Below are positions 55,878 through 63,867 of a DNA stretch of 64,000 nucleotides, one piece after another (position 1 is the stretch's first letter; each line of letters starts with the position of its first letter). Made by a program: the position numbers and the translations under genes. This DNA is from Roseivivax isoporae LMG 25204 (GTDB lineage Bacteria > Pseudomonadota > Alphaproteobacteria > Rhodobacterales > Rhodobacteraceae), in assembly GCF_000521865.1 (NCBI RefSeq), contig NZ_JAME01000017.1, positions 38,692-102,691 on the forward strand, given 5' to 3'. Below the pieces are notes generated by a model that was not told where the DNA came from, ran no database searches, and saw nothing but the letters and a program-made list of their open reading frames with translations.

Positions 55878-56861
55878 TTGCGCCGCGTCTGCCTCCAGCT
55901 CCCGCGCCTTGCCGCCGCCATCCTCGCGCTCGCGTCCATCAGTGCCGCGCAGACGCTTCCGGTCTTCGAGGTGAGCGAAGCCGACGCCCGCCGCGGCAGC
56001 GTCATCGAGGGGATGCTGACCGGGGAGGAGGCTGTCGACTACCGCGTTGCCGCTGCCGCCGGGCAGGTCCTCGCGGTGGATCTGTCGACCTCCAACGCCG
56101 CGCTGTCCTTCAACATCCTGCCCGAAGGGTCTGAGGAGGCGCTGTTCATCGGCTCGGTCCTCGGCCCGGTCGCGGACGTTCCCCTGCCCCGCGACGGCAC
56201 CTACGTGGTGCGCCTCGGCCTGATGCGCAGCGCGGCGCGCAGGAACGAGACCGCGGAATACGGGCTCGGCATCCTGCTGCGCGGGGCCGATGTCGCCGAC
56301 GGCCTGGCCGGAGGGCCCGACTGGTGGCAGGTCGCGGACCCGGGCGGCGACGGCACCCTCGAGGTCCACGCGGGCCCCGACACGCGGTACGCCGTGTCGG
56401 GCCTCACCCGATCCGGCGACGTGCTGCAGAACCGCGGCTGCCGCCTGACCGGAACGGTGCGCTGGTGCAGCATCCGCGTTTCCGGCTCCGGCCTGCAGGG
56501 CTGGGTCGATGGCCGCCACCTGACGGAAACCGCGGCCCCGCCTGCGCCCGAGATGCCCGAGGGCGGACCGGCCGGAAACGGCGTGCCCTTCGACGCGACG
56601 GGCCTCCTGCCCTGCGCCCCGACACCCAAGGCGACGCCGGGCACGTGTCCTTTCGGCGTGGTGCGCGACGGGCCGGGAAATGCCGGCATCTGGATCGCGC
56701 TGCCCGACGGGACCGAGCGCCACATCCTGTTCGAGAGCGGCGCGCCCGTCACCGCCGACAGCGCCGCCCCGGTCCGCTTCGCGGTCACCGGCAACCGCTT
56801 CACGGTCGATGTCGGGGAGGAGCGCTACACCATCCCCGAAGCTGTCATCTCGGGGGGATGA
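55878..56861 (+). CDS. Secreted protein with SH3-like domain, unknown function
   Basis: A 327-residue exported protein. TTG start at 55878 follows GAAGGAG and begins MRRVCLQLPRLAAAILALAS, a signal peptide. Residues ~30-125 look like a beta-sandwich (ADARRGSVIEGMLTGEEAVD, RDGTYVVRLGLM: like pre-peptidase C-terminal domains); residues ~150-215 are a bacterial SH3-like fold (LEVHAGPDTRYAVSGLTRSG, RWCSIRVSGSGLQGWVDGRH, L). The C-terminal part has CAPTPKATPGTCPFG, a short disulfide loop. Cell-surface binding role is possible. Confidence 0.75.
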   Translation: MRRVCLQLPRLAAAILALASISAAQTLPVFEVSEADARRGSVIEGMLTGEEAVDYRVAAAAGQVLAVDLSTSNAALSFNILPEGSEEALFIGSVLGPVADVPLPRDGTYVVRLGLMRSAARRNETAEYGLGILLRGADVADGLAGGPDWWQVADPGGDGTLEVHAGPDTRYAVSGLTRSGDVLQNRGCRLTGTVRWCSIRVSGSGLQGWVDGRHLTETAAPPAPEMPEGGPAGNGVPFDATGLLPCAPTPKATPGTCPFGVVRDGPGNAGIWIALPDGTERHILFESGAPVTADSAAPVRFAVTGNRFTVDVGEERYTIPEAVISGG

Positions 56862-56945
56862 CGGCAGCGTGGCCGCCCGTCTCCCGACACGCGCGCGGTG
56901 ACGCGCGCCCGCACCATCCCGCCCTTCAGAGAGGAGAAGAACATC

Positions 56946-57254
56946 ATGCCCAGACGACCCTTCGCCCTCGCGGCCGCCGTCATGGCCCTGCCCCTGCTGG
57001 CAGGTTGCCTCGAGGACCCGGTCCAGACCACGGCGCCCGGCAACCCGGACGAGGCAGTGGCGCGGCAGGCCTGCATCCGCGACGTCCGCGCGACGACAGG
57101 AAATCCCGACGTCTCGGTTGTCAGCTCGTACTTCTCCGAGGCGGGAACCGAGGTGAACCTGCGGGTCGGCCCCTCGGGCACGTGGCGGTGCATCGGCTAC
57201 CGCGACGGCACGACCGCCGGCATCCAGTCCACCACCGACGAGGGCGCCCTCTGA
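56946..57254 (+). CDS. Small lipoprotein of unknown function
   Basis: A 102-residue protein with lipoprotein signal: basic N-terminus MPRRPFALAAAVMALPLLAGC, lipobox LAGC, so it is probably lipid-modified at the cysteine and membrane attached. The short mature part (AVARQACIRDVRATTG, GTWRCIGYRDGTTAG) has a cysteine pair. GAGAGGAGAAGAACATC precedes ATG 56946. It lies 85 bases after the SH3-like secreted protein gene. Confidence 0.78.
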   Translation: MPRRPFALAAAVMALPLLAGCLEDPVQTTAPGNPDEAVARQACIRDVRATTGNPDVSVVSSYFSEAGTEVNLRVGPSGTWRCIGYRDGTTAGIQSTTDEGAL

Positions 57255-57264
57255 GACAGCAAGT

Positions 57265-57298
57265 CCCGCGGGTCGTCGGCCACTTCCCGACCCGCGGG
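57265..57298. terminator. Hairpin between convergent lipoprotein and esterase-fragment genes
   Basis: CCCGCGGGTCG (57265-57275) pairs perfectly with CGACCCGCGGG (57288-57298), 11 bp with a 12-base loop, starting 10 bases past the lipoprotein stop. No T-run follows on either strand; it could end transcription from both sides. Confidence 0.65.
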
Positions 57299-57326
57299 CC
57301 GAGGCAGACGGGCATGCGCCGGCGTC

Positions 57327-57665
57327 CTAGCGGACGGGCGTTCTGCTTTCCGAGACGAAGGCCGCGACATGCGCCGCGATCCGGTCCGCATCGTGGTCCA
57401 GCGTCGCGACATGCCACGACCGCCGAAGCCATACGAGCCGGATGTCGTCCGATGCGACCCGCGTGGCGATGTGTCTCGCATTCTCCGGCGCCACAACGTG
57501 ATCCGTCCGCGATTGCATGATCAGCAGGCGCTGGCGGACAAGCGGCAGAAGGGCTCCGGTCGCGTTTGTCAGCACGACGCGCTGCATGCACGTCAGCTGC
57601 GGGACGCGCTCGCAGGGAACCTGATCCGGGCTTCTGGCGTGATGGCTGGGGTGGTAGGATCCCCA
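57327..57665 (-). pseudogene. Truncated alpha/beta-hydrolase (esterase/monoacylglycerol lipase-like) C-terminus
   Basis: The ~110 codons before the stop at 57327 read as the last third of an Est30/monoacylglycerol-lipase-type carboxylesterase: RQRLLIMQSRTDHVVAPENA (catalytic aspartate) and LVWLRRSWHVATLDHDADRI (catalytic histidine; family usually SYHVATLDHD). The nucleophile elbow and everything upstream are missing, replaced by AT-richer sequence and an IS5-family remnant. No start codon with a ribosome site remains, so it is an insertion-truncated gene. Confidence 0.78.
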
Positions 57666-57734
57666 GCTGGACAATCGATCCAGCGCAAGTATCTGATATC
57701 TATGTAAATGCGGTATCCGCACCTCGTTATGTGA

Positions 57735-58211
57735 TGCAGTTCTGTTGCACAATGCATCGCGTGTCAATAGACAGGCGAACCCCCTCTTATCTCTCTGGTG
57801 AGACGTTCCTGTATCCACCTTCTCGTCAACGCGCACGGCCTGCCCATGAGAACGGAGATCACGCCGGGCCAAACGTCGGACTACGTCGGCTTCGATCTGG
57901 TGATGGCCGACAACCTGCCCGTTCCGAGCGTCTTGCTGGCCGACCGGGGATACGACGCGGACGGCATTCGCAGAACCATGGAGCAGCGCAATGCATTGGC
58001 AGTGATACCAATGCGGAACTCTCGCAAAAGGCGCGTCGGCGTGGATCGCTCCCTCTACAGGCTGCGTAACTTGGTCGAACGCTGCTTCAACAGGCTCAAG
58101 AATGCCCGCCGGGTCGCCACCCGTTACGACGAGACTGCGGCGAGTTTCCTGGGCTCCATCGACATTACGTCGATCCGGCTTTCGCTCCGCCTTTTGTCAA
58201 CATGACCTAGA
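57735..58211 (+). mobile_element. IS5-family (IS427-like) insertion sequence remnant
   Basis: Codons 57798-58205 encode the C-terminal ~130 residues of an IS5-family transposase: HLLVNAHGLPMRTEITPGQT, VLLADRGYDADGIRRTMEQR (one catalytic D of the DDE triad), and the DDE glutamate region YRLRNLVERCFNRLKNARRV. The N-terminal half is absent. TTCTGTTGCACAAT near 57742 and TTTGTCAACATGACC near 58196 look like degraded ends. It abuts the esterase fragment, implying insertion followed by deletion; it cannot transpose by itself. Confidence 0.8.
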
Positions 58212-58291
58212 TCGAGGAAATCGGGCTCAAGTTTGGCGGGTCAGAGAGGCTAGCCCGTCCAACTTCCTCCTTCGTACCCTCGATCCTTTTC

Positions 58292-58603
58292 TTACCTGCC
58301 AGATCCAGCGTCGCCCTTATCGGCCATCCGGCGCTCGTATTTGCGGATGGCCTTCTCGAGCAGGTCGGCAGGGCTGTGCCCGGCCTCGACGGCCAGCGCG
58401 TGAACGCTGAAGAGCAGATCCGCGATTTCCTCGGCCATGTCGTCCGAAACGACCGTCGGCCGATTGCCGTATCCAGAGGACTTCAGTGCCTCCTTGCTTA
58501 CCTCGCCGAGCTCACTCGAGATGTCGAGCAGACGCTCTTCGATCCGACAATTCAGGCCGTGCGCGTCAAGGAAATCCGCCACGGGATCGTGTGCTGTCGT
58601 CAT
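58292..58603 (-). CDS. MazG-like nucleotide pyrophosphohydrolase domain protein
   Basis: A 103-residue single-domain protein: LLDISSELGEVSKEALKSSG with the E-x2-E element, followed by DDMAEEIADLLFSVHALAVE (E-x2-D metal motif) and ADLLEKAIRKYERRM. This is the all-alpha MazG/NTP-PPase fold; such proteins hydrolyse nucleoside triphosphates to monophosphates. Only one domain, unlike full MazG (~260 aa). Lies alone just past the IS remnant; possibly acquired. Start ATG 58603 preceded by CAGGAGTGGTTCTTC. Confidence 0.82.
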   Translation of the reverse strand: MTTAHDPVADFLDAHGLNCRIEERLLDISSELGEVSKEALKSSGYGNRPTVVSDDMAEEIADLLFSVHALAVEAGHSPADLLEKAIRKYERRMADKGDAGSGR

Positions 58604-58894
58604 GAAGAACCACTCCTGAATTCATGTGCGGAAACTGTTTCTTGTATTCGTCGCCACGGCAACCGCGACGACCCTCCGGCGGTCTGCAGCCAACAAGGTC
58701 TTCGACCATCGACAGGCGCAGGTCCGCGGTTCCAACCGGGCAACGACATTGACCCAAAGGCTTGGTGTCACGTGCCGCGCAGGTCAAGAAAGCTTGGATT
58801 GCGTCGTCGACAGGAATGGTTTCGGCCAAGCGTTCGTCTCGCCTCCAGCGGCGTTCCCGAGATACGCAGGGGACGCCTTGACGGTGGCTCGACG

Positions 58895-59728
58895 TCACTT
58901 CAGCCAATTATTCCGATGCTCTTCGGCGAACTCTCGAAATGAACCGGGCGCTCGGCCTGTCAATTCCGTGACGCCGTCGGTCGTTCGATCCTCGATGCCG
59001 CTGCAGATCGTTTCGTCGAGCGACGCGAGAATGTTTGCGTAATCCGATGGCAGACCCTGCGCCTTGAACCGATTGGTCAACTCGGATTTGGAGAGCGAGA
59101 CGTGCCGGATCGTGCGACCGGCCACGTCCGACAGGATGCCCGCAGCATCATCGTAGCCAATGGCCTCGGGGCCGGTCAGGATCCGCTCGTCGTTGAGCGG
59201 TTCCGCCGAGACCAGGCAGGCAACGGCCGCGGCGGCGATATCGTCAGCGTCGATGAAGCCCACCCGAGCGCGCCCTGTGGCACTGTAGATCGCATCTTCA
59301 TCACGAATGGTGCGTGCATGAGCGCCATCGGAAAAGTTCTGCATGAACCACGAGGGCCGCAGGACTGCCCATTCGGGGGCGGTGTGGGCCAGCCAGTCAT
59401 GCACTTCGCCCATCATCGGTCCACCTCGCTCGATCAGGGAGGAACTGAGCAGGACGAAACGATCCACGCCGCGCGCCATCGCCTCCTCAAGAATGGGTCG
59501 CATGACATCGAGATGATCGGTGCGATCCGTCGGCGCGACGATATAGACCGATGAGCAGTCGTCGATGGCCGCTATCGAGGCCGAGTCTCCCCAGGCAAAG
59601 TATCGGTCTTCGGGGTTTACGGGACTGCGAGTGCCAACCACGACGTCGAACCCGGTCGTGCCGAGGCGCTTGACGACCCGCTGCCCTGTCTTTCCCGTGC
59701 CGCCGATAACCAAAATGCGGTCAGCCAT
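58895..59728 (-). CDS. NAD(P)-binding NmrA/SDR-atypical family protein
   Basis: A 277-residue protein of the NmrA-like/atypical SDR class: RILVIGGTGKTGQRVVKRLG (GGTGxTG), then SSVYIVAPTDRTDHLDVMRP, RPSWFMQNFSDG and GFIDADDIAAAAVACLV, as in QOR2/AzoR-type and NAD(P)H-binding ergot-alkaloid proteins. Redox-related or regulatory role unknown. ATG 59728 follows GGGGGATGCGCTTT; it overlaps the preceding SnoaL-like gene by 8 bases. Confidence 0.87.
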   Translation of the reverse strand: MADRILVIGGTGKTGQRVVKRLGTTGFDVVVGTRSPVNPEDRYFAWGDSASIAAIDDCSSVYIVAPTDRTDHLDVMRPILEEAMARGVDRFVLLSSSLIERGGPMMGEVHDWLAHTAPEWAVLRPSWFMQNFSDGAHARTIRDEDAIYSATGRARVGFIDADDIAAAAVACLVSAEPLNDERILTGPEAIGYDDAAGILSDVAGRTIRHVSLSKSELTNRFKAQGLPSDYANILASLDETICSGIEDRTTDGVTELTGRAPGSFREFAEEHRNNWLK

Positions 59729-60167
59729 AAAGCGCATCCCCCGAGAAAGACTGCGCAGCGGCGTGCGCCCCGCCGAGCGCCGAAAGCACGACGAGAGGAT
59801 TCCAGTAGTCGCGGTACCGAGAGATGCGGCCATCGCGAAGGACAACTACGGAGATGTAATCCTGGTCGTACGGCAGCCCCGTGGCGACACCCCGGCCCTG
59901 ACAGGAAAACTCCAGCACCACGGTTTCTCCGGCGGGATGGACTGCGTGGAGCGTGAAGTGGGCCAACTCCAGCATCGGACCGATCCGCGACAGGTGATCG
60001 GCGAGGGCTGGCAGGCCTTCCAGCCGCCGGGGTAGGCCCTCGGGCGCATAGGGAAACTCGAAGACGACGTCATCGGTGAACAGATCCGTTAACTCGGACC
60101 CTGCCTTAACCCGGTCGTCAAGCGCACCGCGCAGAAGACCTGAAAAACTGTCGAACTTGTCCTTCAT
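59721..60167 (-). CDS. SnoaL-like / nuclear transport factor 2-fold protein
   Basis: A 148-residue protein with SnoaL-like alpha+beta barrel features: FSGLLRGALDDRVKAGSELT, DLFTDDVVFEFPYAPEG, LPALADHLSRIGPM and DYISVVVLRDGRISRYRDYW, ending NPLVVLSALGG. These folds act as small-molecule isomerases/hydrolases or carriers. Co-transcribed with the NmrA-like gene and divergent from a TetR gene. ATG 60167 replaces a longer shadow frame. Confidence 0.87.
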   Translation of the reverse strand: MKDKFDSFSGLLRGALDDRVKAGSELTDLFTDDVVFEFPYAPEGLPRRLEGLPALADHLSRIGPMLELAHFTLHAVHPAGETVVLEFSCQGRGVATGLPYDQDYISVVVLRDGRISRYRDYWNPLVVLSALGGAHAAAQSFSGDALYG

Positions 60168-60223
60168 GAGAATGGCCCCTATGGTTGGAACGGAAGCGTA
60201 TCGACCAAATAGGAACACCACGA

Positions 60224-60859
60224 ATGGAACGCAACCGTTCCGACGAAAAATCTCGGCGCAAGCCGTCCGGCGCGGCCGTGCAGCGCGCGGATCTGACCGA
60301 AGCGCTCTATCGCGCCTTTTTCGAGGAATGGGCCGAGCGCGGCTTTGGCGCACTGAGCCTCGAACGGGTCGCGGCACGCGCCGGCGCCGGCAAGGCCGCG
60401 ATCTATCGGCGGTTTCCGTCACGCCTGGCCTTCGCCGAGGCGGCAATCTCGGCCCTCGGTGTGCGGATCGCCTTGCCGGAGGCAGAGCACCCGACGCTGG
60501 AGGAAGACATCTTCGCCCTGTTGCTTCGAGCCCGAGCGGTGCTGCGTCATCCGCTCGTCCGCCGGATCCTCCCGGATCTCCACGCAGAAGCAGCCCGCTC
60601 GCACGAAATGCGCGCGATCAACGACCGCGTGGCCGAAGCACGCCGCAAGCAGGCCGAGCAGGTGCTGGAGCGCGCCGTTCTCCGGGATGAGCTCCCCGCG
60701 CGGATCGACAGGGAACTTGCACTCGACCTGCTCCTCGCGCCGCTCTACTGGCGTATGGTCGTTCGCGGTGTAACGCCTTCCCGCGACGACCTGGCATTGC
60801 AGACCCAAGTGATAACGGCGGGTCTGAAGGCCGCAAACAGGCACCACGCGTCACTGTAG
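60224..60859 (+). CDS. TetR family transcriptional regulator
   Basis: A 211-residue regulator: N-terminal TetR helix-turn-helix RAFFEEWAERGFGALSLERV, AARAGAGKAAIYRRFPSRLA, and a C-terminal TetR_C-type helical ligand domain. ATG 60224 is preferred to one at 60185. Divergent, with 56 bases between starts, from the SnoaL/NmrA-like pair; a loose dyad (TTGG...CCAA) sits between them. It likely represses that pair until an unidentified compound binds. Confidence 0.9.
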   Translation: MERNRSDEKSRRKPSGAAVQRADLTEALYRAFFEEWAERGFGALSLERVAARAGAGKAAIYRRFPSRLAFAEAAISALGVRIALPEAEHPTLEEDIFALLLRARAVLRHPLVRRILPDLHAEAARSHEMRAINDRVAEARRKQAEQVLERAVLRDELPARIDRELALDLLLAPLYWRMVVRGVTPSRDDLALQTQVITAGLKAANRHHASL

Positions 60860-60989
60860 GACGTGCATGATCGCATCTCTCTGAACGCCGCCCGCGGCCA
60901 GCGCGTCATCCGTGTGTCGTCAACACTCGGTTGACAAGCATCGGTGATCCGTTGCTGGTGCGTCCGCCCCTCGATCTTCAACCTCTTCG

Positions 60990-61862
60990 TCAATTTGCGC
61001 CGGCGGACGGGGAGGCTGCGGCCCGGAGTTCGACGCCTGGCGCATCGAGCCCGCACTGCGAGAGCGTAAATATCTCGTATCCCTCTGCGGTCACGCCGAT
61101 CGAGTGTTCGAACTGTGCGGACAGCGATCTGTCACGGGTCACGGCCGTCCAGTCGTCTGCCAGCATCTTCACCTCGGCGCGACCCAGATTGATCATGGGC
61201 TCGACCGTGAACATCATGCCCTCACGAAGTTCGGGCCCGGTGCCCGGGCTGCCGAAGTTCAGGATGTTGGGCGCATCGTGAAAGACCTGGCCGATGCCGT
61301 GGCCGCAGAATTCGCGCACGACAGAGCATCGCTCGGACGCCGCGTAGCTCTGGATGGCGTGACCGATATCGCCGAGACGCGCCCCGGGCCGCACCTTTCC
61401 GATCCCCCGCATCATTGCCTCGTGAACAATGCGGACCAGGCGTTCGGCGGCCCTGCCCGGCGTTCCAACCGCATACATCCGGCTGGAATCCCCATACCAG
61501 CCGTCCAGGACGAGTGTCACGTCGACGTTCACGATGTCGCCGTCCCGCAGCCGCTTGCCGTTTGGAAAGCCATGGCAGACCACATGGTTGACCGACGTGC
61601 AGCAGGCGTATTCGTAGCCTTTGTAGCCCAGCGTCGCCGGACGCGCGCCGTGCATTGCAGCAAAGTCGAGGACAAACGCGTTGACCTCGGAGAGCTGGGT
61701 TCCGCCCCGGATCAGCCCGGCCACCTCGTCGAGACACCTTGCCGTCAGGGCTCCGGCACGACGCATGCCGGCAAAGGCATCCTCGCCATAGAGCTTGATG
61801 CTCTCCGTCCTTCTGGCGCTGTGGGCGGGAGGCGCGACAGAAACGTCGATATAGCGATCCAA
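60990..61862 (-). CDS. map: Type I methionyl aminopeptidase with N-terminal extension
   Basis: A 290-residue metalloprotease of the Map family, removing initiator methionine. Metal ligands by comparison with the E. coli enzyme: D114 and D125 (VNVDVTLVLDGWYGDSSRMY), H188 (FCGHGIG), E221 (TVEPMI), E252 (QFEHSIGVT); H97 (VNHVVCHG) and H195 also conserved. The first ~25 residues are an extension over housekeeping Map. It is divergent from a ParD-like gene, not in a ribosomal context, so is probably an extra copy. Start ATG 61862. Confidence 0.92.
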   Translation of the reverse strand: MDRYIDVSVAPPAHSARRTESIKLYGEDAFAGMRRAGALTARCLDEVAGLIRGGTQLSEVNAFVLDFAAMHGARPATLGYKGYEYACCTSVNHVVCHGFPNGKRLRDGDIVNVDVTLVLDGWYGDSSRMYAVGTPGRAAERLVRIVHEAMMRGIGKVRPGARLGDIGHAIQSYAASERCSVVREFCGHGIGQVFHDAPNILNFGSPGTGPELREGMMFTVEPMINLGRAEVKMLADDWTAVTRDRSLSAQFEHSIGVTAEGYEIFTLSQCGLDAPGVELRAAASPSAGAN

Positions 61863-61914
61863 CAGATGTCCTTTCCGACGGACGCGGCGCGAGGGTGCCA
61901 GCGTTCGATTGACG

Positions 61915-61931
61915 TATGCCGATCCGGCATA
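61915..61931. promoter_or_regulatory. Perfect 7-3-7 palindrome, operator candidate 1 between map and ParD-like genes
   Basis: TATGCCG-ATC-CGGCATA is a perfect inverted repeat in the 115-base divergent intergenic region. Its centre is 25 bases from a second 7-3-7 repeat. Placement and design suggest an operator pair of an autoregulated ParD-like DNA-binding protein. Confidence 0.6.
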
Positions 61932-61939
61932 TATGAAGT

Positions 61940-61956
61940 ATATACGAATCGTATAT
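61940..61956. promoter_or_regulatory. Perfect 7-3-7 palindrome, operator candidate 2 between map and ParD-like genes
   Basis: ATATACG-AAT-CGTATAT is a perfect inverted repeat, AT-rich, 22 bases before the ParD-like start codon, so it may overlap the -10/+1 region of that gene. Same geometry as the repeat at 61915-61931 but different sequence. Confidence 0.6.
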
Positions 61957-61977
61957 CCTCAAACGGGAGCGGTGTGA

Positions 61978-62184
61978 ATGGGTATCGTGAAGATTGCCGA
62001 CGACCTGCACGAGGAGCTGCGCAAGTCGAGCGGCGTGATGTGCCGCTCGATCAACGCTCAAGCAGAGTTCTGGATGAAGGTCGGGATGCTAGCCGAAGCG
62101 AACCCGACCTTGTCATTCACCGAGATCATGGCGCGGCAACGCGAGGCGGCCGATGTCCACGCGCCCGTTATCGATGCAGCCTGA
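61978..62184 (+). CDS. ParD-like family protein (antitoxin-like, ribbon-helix-helix type)
   Basis: A 68-residue protein: MGIVKIADDLHEELRKSSGV, MCRSINAQAEFWMKVGMLAE, ANPTLSFTEIMARQREA. It fits the ParD-like family (PF11903), small proteins related to antitoxins with an N-terminal beta strand and two helices that bind DNA as dimers. CGGGAGCGGTGTGA precedes the ATG. No ParE toxin gene follows; the linked gene is instead the divergent methionine aminopeptidase across two palindromes. Confidence 0.8.
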   Translation: MGIVKIADDLHEELRKSSGVMCRSINAQAEFWMKVGMLAEANPTLSFTEIMARQREAADVHAPVIDAA

Positions 62185-62335
62185 GACAGCAGGCTTCATT
62201 CGTTCGTTCGCAGAGACGCGTTCAACACGCCTGATCGTGCGAACAGCCAAGCGAAAGTGACTTTACGCCCTCGTCGGACCAACACCACGGGATTTCAGGC
62301 GCCGCCATGCCTGGTCCTGCCGGGCTCGCAGCCTG

Positions 62336-62821
62336 CTAGGTTTTGGTGCCCGGCCCCGTGCATGGTGCATCATCGGCCCTCATGGGCGCATTCCGCAACG
62401 CCGCAAAGCGACGTTCGAAATCCTGCGCCAGGCTCTCCACGCTGATCTCGGCAAAGCGCGCCAACAGGTGCGCCTCGGCGTCCCGCAACGCGCTATCGAG
62501 TTGCGCGTCGACCGCCGTCTCGACGAGACAGTCCGCCGGTTCCGCCCCGGTGCCCACGTTGAAGAGCGGCGGGCGGCCCACGGCGTAATAGACGTCGCGC
62601 AATGTGATGTCGGCCAGCGATCGAGCGAGTTGCCAGCCGCCGCCATGCCCCTTTTCCGACGTCACGACCCCTCGTTCCCGCAGTCCGGCCATCATGCGCC
62701 GCACGACAACCGCATTGGTCGAGACCATGACCGCGATCTGTTCCGACGTCGCGCGCGGCACATGCCGATCAAGATGGATCAGGACGTGCAGCATTCGGGA
62801 CATGCGAAGGTCGCGGGGCAT
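62336..62821 (-). CDS. Rrf2 family transcriptional regulator
   Basis: A 161-residue regulator with Rrf2 winged helix: LRMSRMLHVLIHLDRHVPRA, TSEQIAVMVSTNAVVVRRMM, GLRERGVVTSEKGHGGGWQL. Rrf2 proteins with an iron-sulfur cluster carry three closely spaced cysteines; here only one (ADCLVETA) plus one near the C-terminus is present, so a cluster is unlikely and a thiol switch is possible. Divergent from a thioredoxin-reductase-like gene. Start ATG 62821 follows AGAGAGAACCCG. Confidence 0.9.
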   Translation of the reverse strand: MPRDLRMSRMLHVLIHLDRHVPRATSEQIAVMVSTNAVVVRRMMAGLRERGVVTSEKGHGGGWQLARSLADITLRDVYYAVGRPPLFNVGTGAEPADCLVETAVDAQLDSALRDAEAHLLARFAEISVESLAQDFERRFAALRNAPMRADDAPCTGPGTKT

Positions 62822-62949
62822 CGGGTTCTCTCTTTGGCTGACAGTCGCCTCTAGCACCCCTCACGCAACAAGAAAAGTTCCGTGTCTTGCGGGGAGCGGT
62901 CGAATCACGTAACTCTGAAAAATACGATTAGGCAGAAGCAGGAAACGTC

Positions 62950-63867
62950 ATGGACCACGATGTCATCATTATCGGTGGCAGCTTTGCGGGCCTTTCGGCC
63001 GCGATGCAGCTTGCCCGCGCGCGGCGCTCGGTGCTGGTCCTGGACACCGGCACCCCGCGCAACCGCTTCGCCGCGACGTCACACGGCTTTCCAGGACAAG
63101 ACGGCCGCCGCCCGGCAGCGATCCGCGACGACCTCGTGCGAGAGCTTGCCGCCTATCCCACGTTCGAGATCCGCAACGCGAGAGCAAGTGCAGCGGCGCG
63201 CCACGGCGAAGGGTTCCGCATCTCGCTGGACGACGGAACGATCCTGGCCACCCGCCGGCTCGTCCTTGCCCACGGTGTTCGCGACACGCTGCCCGAACTC
63301 CCGGGCCTCGCCAAGCGCTGGGGCGTCTCGGTCCTCCACTGTCCCTATTGCCACGGCTACGAGCTGGGTGGGCAACCCGTCGGCGTCCTCGCACAAGGCG
63401 AAACGGCGCTGCACCAAGCGATGCTGCTGCCGGACTGGGGACCGACCACGCTATTCACCCAAGGTATCTTGCTTCCGACCGCGGAGCAGCGCGCAGCGCT
63501 TGCAGCTCGCGGGGTTGCAATCGAGGACGTCGCCGTCACGGAGCTGGTGGGCGCCGGCACCGGTCTTGACGCGGTTCGCCTTGCCGATGGGCGCGAGACT
63601 GCGCTGGCAGCCCTCTTCACTGCCCCGCGGACCGCACCGTCCTGCGATCTCGCCGCGCAACTGGGATGTGCAACGAGGGACGGACCGACCGGTCCCCATC
63701 TTGCAGTCGACGCGATGCAGGCAACCAGTCTACCCGGCGTCTTCGCCGCCGGCGATCTGGCGAGCCCCATGCCGAACGCGACGCTTGCCGCGGCGGCGGG
63801 AGTGATGGCGGGCGGCGCGGCGCACCGCTCGTTGATCTTCGATCCGGACCTCACCGCCGGAGCCTGA
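62950..63867 (+). CDS. Thioredoxin reductase-like FAD/NAD(P)-dependent oxidoreductase
   Basis: A 305-residue pyridine nucleotide-disulfide oxidoreductase: FAD motif IIIGGSFAGLSAAMQLARAR (GxGxxG-like), CPYCHGYE redox CxxC motif (about residues 134-141), and FAAGDLASPMPNATLAAAAG near the C-terminus. The NADP-binding glycine motif is less clear (VGVLAQGETALHQAMLLP), so electron donor is uncertain. Divergent from the Rrf2 gene that probably controls it; redox maintenance role inferred. ATG 62950 follows GCAGGAAACGTC. Confidence 0.9.
   Translation: MDHDVIIIGGSFAGLSAAMQLARARRSVLVLDTGTPRNRFAATSHGFPGQDGRRPAAIRDDLVRELAAYPTFEIRNARASAAARHGEGFRISLDDGTILATRRLVLAHGVRDTLPELPGLAKRWGVSVLHCPYCHGYELGGQPVGVLAQGETALHQAMLLPDWGPTTLFTQGILLPTAEQRAALAARGVAIEDVAVTELVGAGTGLDAVRLADGRETALAALFTAPRTAPSCDLAAQLGCATRDGPTGPHLAVDAMQATSLPGVFAAGDLASPMPNATLAAAAGVMAGGAAHRSLIFDPDLTAGA

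Noticed and set aside
58604..58894. A 291-base stretch between the MazG-like and NmrA-like genes, open in several frames
   Set aside because: No frame shows a recognisable family, ribosome site or hydrophobic pattern; treated as non-coding or decayed sequence.
60168..60223. TetR operator in the 56-base gap
   Set aside because: Only a loose TTGG...CCAA dyad is present; too weak to list as a site.
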